Shown one piece after another: positions 52,887 through 62,060 of a stretch of DNA of 64,000 nt. The notes under the pieces are model-generated. The model was not told the DNA's origin and made no database searches. It saw only the letters and a list, made by a program, of their open reading frames with translations. Numbering within the stretch: the first letter of the stretch is position 1; each line of letters starts with the position of its first letter. The DNA is from Bettongia penicillata ogilbyi (taxonomy: Eukaryota > Chordata > Mammalia > Diprotodontia > Potoroidae), in assembly GCA_023548195.1 (NCBI GenBank), contig JAJHZJ010000013.1, forward strand, positions 2,427,001 through 2,491,000, read 5' to 3'. A program made the position numbers and the translations under genes.

Positions 52887-53986
52887 ATGCCCAGAAAAGG
52901 GAACAAAAATAAGACTATAGAAAGCTACTTTCTTGGGGAACAGATGTTCCCGCCTTTCATTTCTGATGATGAGGAACAATGCTTACCATCAGGGAAAGAT
53001 ATGGAGGTCGGGGCCTCTGTATCCCAGACATCCAAGGTGGATGTCCGGTGGGCTCAGGCCATGGAAGACCTCAAAAAGGATATTGAAAAGCAAGTTAGAC
53101 AGATGGAGGAAAAACTGGGAAGAGAAATGAGAGAGATGCAAGAAAAGTATGAAAAACAGGTCAATACCTTGGTAAAGGAGACCCAAAAAAATGCTGAAGA
53201 AAATAACACCTTGAAAAATAGGCTCACTCATTTGGCAAAAGAGGTTCAAAAAGCCAATGAGGAGAAGAATGCTTTCAAAAGCAGAATTAGCCAAATGGAA
53301 AAAGAGGTTCAAAAGCTCACTGAAGAAAATAGTTCTCTCAAGATTAAAATGGAACAGATGGAGGCTAATGACTTTATGAAGAAACCAAGAAATCTCAACA
53401 AAACCAAAAGAATGAAAAAATGGAAGATAATGTGAAACACCTCATTGGAAAAACAACTGACCTGGAAAATAGATCCAGGAGAGACAATTTAAAAATTATG
53501 GGACTACCTGAAAGCCATGATCAAAAAAAGAGCCTAGACATCATCTTTCATGAAATTATCAAGGAAAACTGCCCTGATATTCTAGAATCAGAGAGCAAAA
53601 TAAGTATTGAAGGAATCCATCAATCACCACCTGAAAGAGATCCAAAAAGAGAAACTCCTAGGAACATTGTGGCCTAATTCCAGAATTCCCAGGTCAAGGA
53701 GAAAATATTGCAAGCAGCTAGAAAGAAACAATTCCAGTATTGTGGAAATACAATCAGGATAACACAAGATCTAGCAGCTTTTACATTAAGGGATTGAAGG
53801 GCGTGGAATAGGATATTCCAGAAGTCAAAGGAACTAGGACTCAAACCAAGAATCACCTACCCAGCAAAACTGAGTATAATACTTCAGGGGAAAATATGGT
53901 CTTTCAATGAAACAGAGGACTTTCAAGCATTCTTGATGAAAAGACCAGAGCTGAAAAGGAAAATTGACTTTCAAACACAAGAATGA
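52887..53986 (+). pseudogene. ORF1: HAL1 C ORF1, frameshifted and stopped
   Basis: The ATG at 52,887 matches that of A and B. Loss of one A just upstream joins a longer open frame to it, starting at 52,848, but this is secondary. The protein follows B through the coiled coil with NKTIESYF at residues 8-15. Near 53,380-53,400 a one-base gain and a two-base loss shift the frame. The RRM then continues in another frame (53,420-53,674: ENRSRRDNLKIMGLPE) to a TAA at 53,675 where B has AAA. A further TGA at 53,794-53,796 is at the same codon (Arg304 of B) as in HAL1 A. Not functional. Confidence 0.85.
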
Positions 53987-54033
53987 AAAGAAGCATGAAA
54001 AAGTAAACAGCAAAGAGAAGTCATAAGGGACTT

Positions 54034-54076
54034 ATCACGTGGTGGTCACAAGAAACGATACAAGGACACTCTCAAG
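54034..54076. repeat. 43-bp copy of RTE sequence inside HAL1 C
   Basis: Identical at all 43 positions and in the same direction as 55,827-55,869 in the flanking RTE. HAL1 A and B have only a few bases here, between 'aagggactta' and 'tgaactgt'. Confidence 0.95.
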
Positions 54077-55135
54077 TTGAACTGTTTACATTCCTACATG
54101 GAAAGACAATATTTGTAACTCTTAAAACTTTTCAGTATCTGGGGAGTTGGTGGGAACACACACACACATACACACACATGTACACGCATGCGTGTACACA
54201 CACATACACACATGCATGCACATACAGAGACAGAGAGCACAGAGTGAACTGAATAGGATGGGACCATATCTTAAAAGAAATTAAGGTAAATGGTGAGAGA
54301 GAAATGTAGTGGGAGGAGAGAGGGTGAAATGGAATGGGGTAAATTATCTCTCATTCAAGAGGCAAGCAGAAGACTTTTAGTGGAGGGAAAAAGAGGAGAG
54401 CTGAGAAAAAAACATGAACTTTACCCTCACCACATTCGACTAAAGGAAGGAGTAAAATGCACACTCATTTTGGTATGAAAACCTATCTTACAATACAGGA
54501 AAGTGGGGGAGAAGGAGATAAGCAGGGTGGGGGGGATGATGGAAGGGAGGGCAATGGGAGGAGGGAGCAATTTGAAGTCAACACTCTTGGGGAGGGACAG
54601 GATCAAAAGACAGAACAGAAACAATGGGGGGCAGGATAGGAGGGAGGGAAATACAATTAGTCTTACACAACATGACTATTATGGAAGTCATTTGCAAAAC
54701 TACACAGATAGGGCCTATATTGAATTGCCTGCCTTCCCAAAGGGAATGGGTGGGGAGGGAGGGATGGGGAGAATTTGGAACTCAAAGTTTTAGGAACAAC
54801 TGTTTAGTATTGTTCTTGCTACTAGGAAATAAGAAATATAGTTAATGGGGAATAGAAAGTCATCTGGCCCTACAGGACAAAAGAGAAGATGGGGACAAGA
54901 GAAGGGAGGGATGATAGAAGAGAGGGCAGATTGGTGATAGGGAAAATTAGAGTGCTCTGTATTGGGGTGGGGGGAGGGGACAAGTGGGGAGAAAATTTAG
55001 AATCCAAAATTTTGTGAAAATGAATGTAAAAAGTTAAATAAATTTATATTAAGAATAAGTTATCTTAAAAAAATACAATATAAAAAAAATTTAAAAATTT
55101 AAAAAATAAATAAATAAATAAAAGAAAAGGTTGCA

Positions 55136-55150
55136 AAAAGGTTGCAAGCC
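55136..55150. repeat. Right target-site duplication of HAL1 C
   Basis: 'aaaaggttgcaagcc'. A partial extra copy 'aaaaggttgc' precedes it at 55,125-55,134. The RTE frame resumes with 'aagaccaaagtgaa' (KTKV). Confidence 0.85.
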
Positions 55151-56193
55151 AAGACCAAAGTGAAGGGTGCATGATTTTCTGTTTGCAGATGATTGTGCAC
55201 TCAATGCAGCCTCTGCATTGCAGATATGCAAAAAAGTATGGATCAATTCTCTGCTGCCTGTGCTAATTTTGGCCTAATAATTAACACCAAGAAAACACAG
55301 GTGCTCCATGAGCCACCACCTCACCATCCACACAAGGAATCATTGGTTACAACAAATGGAGAAGTTTTGAATGCTGTGGATAAGTTCACTTACCTTGGTA
55401 GTATACTTTCCAGAGATGCACACATTGACAATGAGGTTGATGCACACATTGTCAGAGCTAGCTTAGTGTTTGGGAGGCTCTAAAGAAAGGTTTGGGAGAG
55501 AAGAGTAATTATTAGACTGACTACCAAACTGAAGGTCTACAGAGCCATTGTGCTGACCTCATTGTTAAATGCTTGTAAAACATGGACAGTCTACCAGCGC
55601 CATGCCAGGAAACTGAATCATTTCCATTTCAACTGTCTTAGGAAGATTCTGAGGATCACCTGGCAGGATAAGGTATCAGACACTGAAGTCATTGCTTCAG
55701 CTGAACTGCCAACCATTCAAACTATGCTTCAGAGAGCGCAACTCTGATGAGCTGGCCACACTGTTCAATGCAAAATGTATGCTTGCCAAAAAGACTATTT
55801 TATGTAGAACTTGCATCGGCCAGGTGATCACGTGGTGGTCACAAGAAACGATACAAGGACACTCTCAAGGTCTCTCTCAAGAACTTTGAATTTGACTGTG
55901 CAACATGAGAGACACTGGCACAGGACTGCTCAGCATGGCATGCTCACATGAGAAAAGGTGTTGTGCTTTCTGAGCAAAGCAGAATTGAGACAGCATACAG
56001 TAAATGCAGGATGCACAAATTTGGGATATTCACCCTAAATACTCAAATGGACCATCTGTGCCCAACCTGTGGTAGAGCATTCCGAGCTCGTATTGATCTG
56101 ATCAGCCACAGTTGGACACACTGAAATTTCACTTTACAATAATGATGTCATTTTGGTCCTCTTCAAAGATGAAGGACAACAACCAACCAACCA
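55151..56193 (+). pseudogene. RTE reverse transcriptase, C-terminal part and 3' end
   Basis: 'ttctgtttgcagatgattgt' encodes LFADDC, the catalytic block. Then come SMDQFSAACANFGLIINTKK, FTYLGSILSRDAHIDNEV, LNACKTWTVYQRHARKLNHF and LRKILRITWQDKVSDTEVI. A zinc-knuckle-like 'cacctgtgcccaacctgtgg'-type end follows near 56,050-56,110. Several frameshifts and stops exist. The segment 55,827-55,869 is the apparent donor of the insert in HAL1 C. The 3' end carries short 'aacc' repeats. Confidence 0.8.
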
Positions 56194-56199
56194 ATCTCC

Positions 56200-57155
56200 C
56201 ACTCCAAGCCCCACATCAAAGGCTTCCAGGCTGCCCAAGGAAGGGTAAACCAGCACACATTGGGAAAATTGGCCCAAGTTAAAGTTTCTGTAGTGATCAG
56301 CGATACAACAGCAACATGAATGGCAGCTGCATTTCTATCTCTTCTATGCAAAATTCAGAAATCTAGTCATATATACAAAATCTACTCCTGCTATTCCCAC
56401 TCTACTCTAATCCCTTTCTCACCCAACACAGTGCCATTAACTAGGGTAAGGCAACTGGGATTTGCTCCAGAGTGATGAAATTTGGAGGGAGCTGACAGTA
56501 TTTGCCTTCTTTCAGTAGCATAGCAACAACTGAGCTTAGCACCTAGTTGGCAAGAATAATTAGTTAATATAGGAATCTACCAGATGGTGTGTTTCCTTAT
56601 CCTGGCTGCTATATTGCAGGTGAGCTCCTCCTTAGTCCCTCCTCCTCCAGGAGCAACTCTGAGGATGCATTTTATGCCATTTGCTCCAAGTGCAAAACTG
56701 TGGTTACTAATGGGACCTGAAGAAACTACTCCAGTCCTCAGTTTTAGCTATATGATGCTCCATCTTTGGGTACCCCACAATTTCTCCCATAGTAAAGGAT
56801 AACTTTATCCTTTAGGGGATATGTCTTTCTGTAGCTGACTCAGAGAAGTCAATTTTGAAATAAAAAAAAAAAAAGCCTTTATAACCAAAGCAACTTCCTT
56901 GGGTCAGACTTAAGAGTGATCCTCAGATAGAACTTCTATATACAAAATAGTACCAATGATAAATGATGTGATAAATTCCATGATCAAATTCAAACAACTG
57001 TCATTTTTGCCATAATTATACCAAAGAACCAGTATAAAATGTTTTTTATCAGTTGTTTTATCATTGTGCCTATACAACTTCTTACTGACTCAGATATTTA
57101 GTTCTAAAAAGAGATTCTGAAAGGAGTCTAAGAGAAAGCAATAATACCTTATCTT
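56200..57155. other. Unique DNA, nothing recognised
   Basis: About 950 bases. An A-run lies near 56,862-56,875. A 72-codon open frame at 56,584-56,802 has no recognisable domain. Confidence 0.45.
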
Positions 57156-57159
57156 TCTG

Positions 57160-57335
57160 AAATGACCTCAACTTTAAAAAATACTTTCCTCACAATAAAT
57201 AGTAGTATTACTATGTCCCCAATTTACAGATGAGGAAATAAGTGAGGCTCTGAGAAGGGAAAGCAACCCAACTAGGGTATAATTAAGTGCTGGAACCAAG
57301 AGTCATACTCAAGATCAACTGGTTTTACACTATTC
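57160..57335 (-). repeat. MIR-type SINE, antisense, diverged
   Basis: 'aatttacagatgaggaaata', 'gtgctggaaccaagagtcat'. The tail and head are poorly kept. Confidence 0.55.
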
Positions 57336-57384
57336 ATTTTTATAAATGGGGGCTCTAACAAGACCTAGACTAATAGAGAGATAC

Positions 57385-57460
57385 ACTTATTAAATGTGTA
57401 TCAAGCACAGAGTATCAACATAAGCAATCAAGATGGTCTTGCCTTCAAGGAAGGAGGTAA
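57385..57460 (-). repeat. L2 3'-end scrap, antisense
   Basis: 'cacttattaaatgtgtatca' and 'gtcttgccttcaaggaagga' suggest an L2 terminus in antisense. Confidence 0.4.
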
Positions 57461-58194
57461 CACAAAAAGAACTGGAAATGACTTGTTAAAGGGCTAAGAT
57501 CCTAGTGAGCAACCATATTTTGGACTAGAATGTGAGTTTCCCAACTCCCAGTCTTCTTAACCATAGTTCTTCCTTTCCACTATAAGATGATACCTACATG
57601 ATAAGAGTAGGCTAAAATGCCTATGAGAAACCAACCACACTCCCTATTAACGTAAGTCCCTCCCATCATCAGTTTTCAGGTCTAGGCATAGCTTCATGGC
57701 CATGCCAAGTGGCAAGACCTCCTTGCTGTCTTCTATGCCAGGACCATAGTGTTCTCCCCAATACTGAGAGAGAGAAGAATCCAGTTTCAAGTGAAGCAGA
57801 GGGTGGAGTTAGGTCCCAAATGACAGCAACCTAGAGTAATAACTTTCTGTTGAATGAATAAAACAGGAATAAATATAAGACTGTTTGGTGTATTCTTGGC
57901 TTATGAATCCTGGATTCCATTTCTAGATTTCTTGTTAAATGGCTTCATGGGCAAGTCATTTTCCTTTACTGCACCTCAGTTTCCAATTGGATATGCCTTC
58001 CAGTTGTGTAATTAAGTAAGTAGACTAACCAGTAAAGAGTTGGTCTCTTTGAGTATGACACGTCAGTAAGTAAAGTTGAGTGGTGCTGATGCTAGCAACT
58101 GGATCTGGAAGGGATAAAGCTGTTTATAGCTAAAGAGATAAACCCTTTACTACCTTACATGTCCCAGACATACAGAAAGAAGCATAGAATTTGT
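57461..58194. other. Mostly unique DNA with a MIR-like scrap
   Basis: A sense MIR-like piece near 57,890-58,010 ('gggcaagtcattttccttta', 'cacctcagtttccaattgga'). The rest is unrecognised. Confidence 0.4.
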
Positions 58195-58345
58195 AGGTCT
58201 GGAAAGGACATTGTAGAGACTTAGTCCAATAGACTCATTTTACACAAGATGTGTCTTGCCCAAAGTCACACAAGCTAGTGAGTGTCAAGTGTCTCAGGTG
58301 ACATTTGAACTCAGGTCCTCCTGACTCCTGCACTGTGACTTGTCC
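58195..58345 (-). repeat. SINE with L3/CR1-like tail, antisense
   Basis: 'gtaggtctggaaaggacatt' then 'agtccaatagactcatttta' is the complement of a CR1/L3-type SINE tail. 'gacatttgaactcaggtcct' and 'cctgactcctgcactgtgac' follow from the body and head. Confidence 0.65.
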
Positions 58346-58619
58346 CACTTACCACAAAGGGTTAATATGAGGAAATCACTTTGCAAAGTGTTGGCTACAG
58401 GTGAATACCATTGTTATTACTCTCTAATTTCAGTATTAAAGAATCTGCATCAGAAGAAAATGTTCAGGTTCCATTGGTCAGTTGAGGGTTTCTGGGCAAA
58501 GGTAAAAGATACCTTTTCCATTTCTCTTTGGTGTGATTACGTTTCCAAGATGATCATCATAATACATAGAGTTACATTTCCTCCTAACACTAGATTTTAG
58601 AGAACACCTCCCCACAAAA

Positions 58620-59195
58620 CCCTCCATTCTCTATTCCCTTGCAATAGAGGAGTCCATCTCCCTTATCCATGGTTATTTCTTCCTCATTCTTCCTGCTTTG
58701 TAGACACCACAGCTTCTCTCACAGCATAACTAAGACTCTACTTCTGATGAAAAATCTTTCCTGATCCCAGCTGTTAGTGACTTCTTTTTCTCTTTAAATC
58801 ATTATACTGTATATATGCATATAATATATATTTTAAACATATGTATATACTATAGATTATGTTACTTATAACATTATTTTTGTTATTTTTAACTTATATG
58901 TTGCAAATAATATATTCCATAATTCTATCTTATTTCTAGATAATATCGTGTACATAATATATTACATAATGTATTATAATAATTTCAAGAGAGAACACTA
59001 ATAGTCAAGATCAAGAACATATAATAAAATATATGAATCTATAGACATATACTTCTGTTTGCTTATCTACGCACATGTATCCACCAAGCAAAATTGAAAC
59101 TCCTAAAGTCAAGGGACTATTCTGTGTTGTCTCCAGACCTTCAGCACCAGCCTTCCATAGAACAGGTTCTTAATAATTGGTTGTTGAATACTATT
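58620..59195 (+). repeat. L2 LINE 3' region, sense, with internal AT expansion
   Basis: 58,620-58,800 has 'aaaatctttcctgatcccag' and 'ctgttagtgacttc' of L2. An AT-rich tract follows (58,800-59,040). The end 59,050-59,195 has 'gaaactcctaaagtcaaggg' and 'agaacaggttcttaataatt', the L2 terminus. Confidence 0.65.
58800..59040. repeat. AT-rich low-complexity tract
   Basis: Imperfect tata/taat arrays within the L2 copy. Similar in style to 13,205-13,430. Confidence 0.75.
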
Positions 59196-59199
59196 AAAG

Positions 59200-59935
59200 C
59201 ACCTAGAACCAGTGAGATGCATTATTCCTATTTTACAAATGAGGAAAGTAAACCTCAGAGAGGTCAAGTGAGTTGCCTATGGTTACATGGCTAAGTTGGA
59301 TGGCAGAAAACGGACATCTAATTCCAATTCCTATATGCAAGAACTGACGAGCAACAGTAATAGCTCATGTTTTGGTTGCACTTTGCACTTAAAAGAATTT
59401 TCATTTGACCCTCACGACAACCTAGTAGACAGATAATACATGTACTATAATGATCTAGGAAACTTTGTATGAACTGATACGAAGTGAAGTAAGCAGAACA
59501 GGAGAACAATTTACTCAGTAAAGAGAATATTGTAAAATTAAACAACTCTGAAAGAGTCCAGAACTGGTCAACATGATAAATAATCACAATTCCAAAGGAC
59601 CAATGGAGGAGCAGGCTTTTCTCCTCTAGAGACCTGCAGATTCAGGATGTTGGCTAATACAGGAATTTGTTTTGCTTGACAATACGTATTTATAATGAGT
59701 TTTATTTTTCTTACCTTCTCAGTGGATGGGGAAAGGCAAAGTTGAAGGGAGAAAATTTGAAAATAAAACAAAAACTGAATTTTAAAAAAAGGGAAAAAGT
59801 ATTGTTACATCTATTTTGCAGATGAGTATAACTGAGGCTAGAGATTAACAACTTGTTTTACAAGGTCACGGAGCTGGTAAGGGTCACTCCAAATCCAGCG
59901 CTCCACCCGTTGTGCCAGGCTGCATCTAACCACAT
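59200..59935 (-). repeat. MIR-type SINEs, the second split by an L1-type 3' fragment
   Basis: 59,200-59,335 is one antisense piece ('attttacaaatgaggaaagt'). 59,350-59,445 ('tttgaccctcacgacaacct') and 59,800-59,935 ('attttgcagatgagtataac', 'ccaaatccagcgctccaccc') appear to be two halves of another, with an insertion between. Confidence 0.6.
59446..59798 (+). repeat. Probable L1-type 3' fragment with A-rich tail
   Basis: 'gatacgaagtgaagtaagca' and 'agaacaggagaacaatttac' lead to 'cttaccttctcagtggatgg', 'gaaaatttgaaaataaaaca' and an A-run. The last part resembles the 'gggagaatttggaactcaaa' block of the HAL1 3' UTR. An old L1-type insertion is likely. The family is uncertain. Confidence 0.5.
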
Positions 59936-59984
59936 GAAGATCCCAGTTCACAACACTCCTACTAGTGCTAGAGGAAACAATTTA

Positions 59985-60152
59985 AATTATAATGGGAAAT
60001 ATTTAACAAAATAAATTAAAATGCAATGCAATGAAGATAATGTTGATATGTGGTTTTCTAAGACATAAACATGTGACCCACAGAGATCTTTATCTTCAGA
60101 TTAGTGGCCACTCTTCTATCTGAGTTTGATACCACTGGCGTACATCATGCTA
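59985..60152 (-). mobile_element. hAT (Tip100-like) MITE, antisense
   Basis: 'gggaaatatttaacaaaata', 'agataatgttgatatgtggt', 'tttctaagacataaacatgt', and end 'tatctgagtttgataccact', a decayed 'gagtttgacacccctg'. Antisense relative of 18,590-18,760. Confidence 0.65.
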
Positions 60153-60324
60153 TTTCCAGTCAAGGAGGCTGGACTTATTTAAAGTCCACTTTAAAATGTC
60201 ACTCCTAATTTTTTACAAAATAAAAAACATAAATGTTCATTTAAAACAATGATACACATCATTTACTTTGAATTTTTAAATTCCCCACTTTTTAGGAGCA
60301 AGAATGTTATAATAAAAAAACAAA

Positions 60325-60440
60325 CAATGAAATGGGAATCAGGAGACAGATTCTAGTTCCAGATGGGATAAGCACCTTTGAGCTAACCATTTCAATGGCC
60401 TCAGTCTCCTCCTTTCTAAAATGGGAAAGCTCGAAGAGAA
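60325..60440 (+). repeat. SINE fragment, sense
   Basis: 'gaatcaggagacagattcta', 'ggcctcagtctcctcctttc', 'taaaatgggaaagctcg'. Core without head. Confidence 0.5.
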
Positions 60441-60562
60441 CTTATGAACCTACTTGTAAAAAGCATGGTTCATATCAGGGTCAGCAAATGTTTAAAAACA
60501 GAAGGCACCAAGTACAAAATCTACCTTGTTAGTCCCTTTTTGCTAGGATCTAAACATTGGTT

Positions 60563-60812
60563 TGTAGGCAGCGAGGTGGCACACAGAACTCAGAACCTGG
60601 GGTCAGGAAGACCTGAGTGTAAATCCTACCTCAGACACTTACTAGTTGTGTGACTACGGGCAAATCATTTAACCCTCTTTGCCCCAGTTTCCTCATCTGT
60701 AAAATGAGCTGGAGAAAGAAATGGCAAACAGCTCTGGTGTCTCTGCCAAGAAAACCCCAAACGGGGTCATGAAGAGTCAGAGATGACTGAAAATCTACTG
60801 AAGACAACAAAC
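60563..60812 (+). repeat. CORE-SINE with BovB-like tail, full length
   Basis: Head 'aggcagcgaggtggcacaca', 'gggtcaggaagacctgagtg', 'cctcagacacttactagttg', 'gagaaagaaatggcaaacag', 'gaagagtcagagatgactga', end 'gaagacaacaaac'. Confidence 0.85.
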
Positions 60813-61037
60813 ACTAGTTTGTTCCAAGCATATACTATTAGTTTCCTTTGGTAAGCATATTACCTTGTAAAAGAGATGTCTTCCCTGGCTGTTCATAACT
60901 GCCTCATTCAGGAACGCCCCCTTAATCTGATTTTTATGAAGGAACAAAACAAAACATTAACTTAAATAAGTATCACAACCTCCAAGAAAGATTATTTCCT
61001 GTCTTTCTGACAAAATTCACTTCTAGTCAATTATCAA

Positions 61038-61290
61038 TCAATCAGTAAGCTTTTATTAAGAGCCTGTTATGTGCCAAGCACTCTCCTACTCTCAAGGGGC
61101 TCAAAGCTGTATGAGAGATACGACACGCAAACAACAACGCCCCAAAGTGTATACCTCACCTACACAGATACACGGAAAGAGTACTTATTATGCCCTTACA
61201 GTGTACCAGGCTAGTGCTGTGAGCACAAGGAAGTAAGAAAGTCCTTACCTACAGGGAGTTTGCATACAAATACAAGGGAAATACCAACTG
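61038..61290 (-). repeat. Two L2 3'-end pieces in antisense tandem
   Basis: 61,038-61,130 has 'cagtaagcttttattaagag' and 'ctatgtgccaagcac'-like text. 61,175-61,290 starts again with 'agtacttattatgcccttac' and 'accaggctagtgctgtgagc'. Same strand and order twice. Confidence 0.6.
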
Positions 61291-61379
61291 AGAAGGGGGT
61301 GAGGGGAGCTATACAGCCTAGGCTAGCAGGGGCAAGGTGGAGGCCATAGGCATCCATTCATCTCTTCCTTTCCTGATAA

Positions 61380-61654
61380 CAATTAAGTTGGAAACTTACC
61401 TGGTCTATATTCATAATGTATCTTTCCTAGCTTTGATTACCATTTCTAAAAAGGGTAACTGCCTTCTCTTCTTTAGGATAATCTAATGATGTTGAATTTC
61501 AACAGCATTCTCAACCAGTTATTCAAACTGAGACAGATTTCTTTGCTAAAAAAGAAAATGCAATTAAGCCTTAATGGGTAAATATGCTGTTAATTAACAA
61601 ATAAGACTTATTTTGCTCAACATCTTATTATTATTTTACTTGTATGCAAAAAGT
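61380..61654. promoter_or_regulatory. Candidate conserved non-coding element
   Basis: Repeat-free AT-rich block with 'caattaagccttaatgggta' and a perfect palindrome GTTAATTAAC at 61,589-61,598, which resembles a homeodomain/HNF1-type site. Inference only; conservation is not visible here. Confidence 0.25.
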
Positions 61655-62060
61655 AAATTAAGCTCAATTCAACAAGAATTTATAAACGCCTGCTAAACAA
61701 ACAGGCAGGTATTAGGCCAAGAGGATACACAGATAAAAAAATTAAAGTTTCAACCCTCAAGGAGCTTACTTGAGGAGGGAAGGAACAACAGGCATACATA
61801 TAAATAAATACAAAAGATATGCCAAATAAAAACAGAGTAAGGGGGGGGGGGAAGGAAATCAAAGTGGGGGGAAGGGATCAGAAAGGGCCTTCAGTAAGAG
61901 GAAACTCAAGAGCTGAGTCTTAAAGGAAACCAGGTGTCCCAAGAGACAGAGTTGAGAAAGGAGAGATTTCCTAACCAGGGGCCCACTTGTGTTCAGAGGC
62001 ATGAAGGCAGGAGATGAAGGGTCCTGCATGGGAAACAAACTGAACAAGGAAGGTAACATT
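61655..62060 (-). repeat. L2 LINE 3' region, antisense, extended
   Basis: 'caattcaacaagaatttata', 'aggtattaggccaagaggat', 'accctcaaggagcttacttg', then 'gatcagaaagggccttcagt' and 'agagctgagtcttaaaggaa'. A G-run of about 10 is at 61,840-61,852. Confidence 0.65.

Larger units (their letters stand above)
52215..55135 (+). mobile_element. HAL1 (half-L1) retrotransposon C, full length
   Basis: Starts 'ggaggaggagccaagatggc'. The 5' UTR (672 bases) has a single copy of the unit triplicated in B. ORF1 (52,887-53,986) is broken. The 3' UTR has a CA-rich tract (54,150-54,225) and G/A-rich runs. The A-rich tail (about 55,035-55,135) is longer and more irregular than in A or B. Unique to this copy is a 43-base insert at 54,034-54,076 that is identical to the flanking RTE. 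Near-perfect 15-bp target-site duplications flank it. Overall closest to HAL1 A. Confidence 0.9.
50970..56193 (+). mobile_element. RTE-clade LINE, 5'-truncated, interrupted by HAL1 C
   Basis: Left part is 50,970-52,214 and right part 55,151-56,193. Together they cover the linker after the endonuclease, the reverse transcriptase and the C-terminus. The 3' end 'ggtcctcttcaaagatgaag' then 'gacaacaaccaaccaacc' gives the tail shared by the RTE-tail SINEs. The endonuclease domain is missing, so the copy is 5'-truncated at about 50,970 (boundary uncertain). HAL1 C separates the two parts. Confidence 0.85.
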
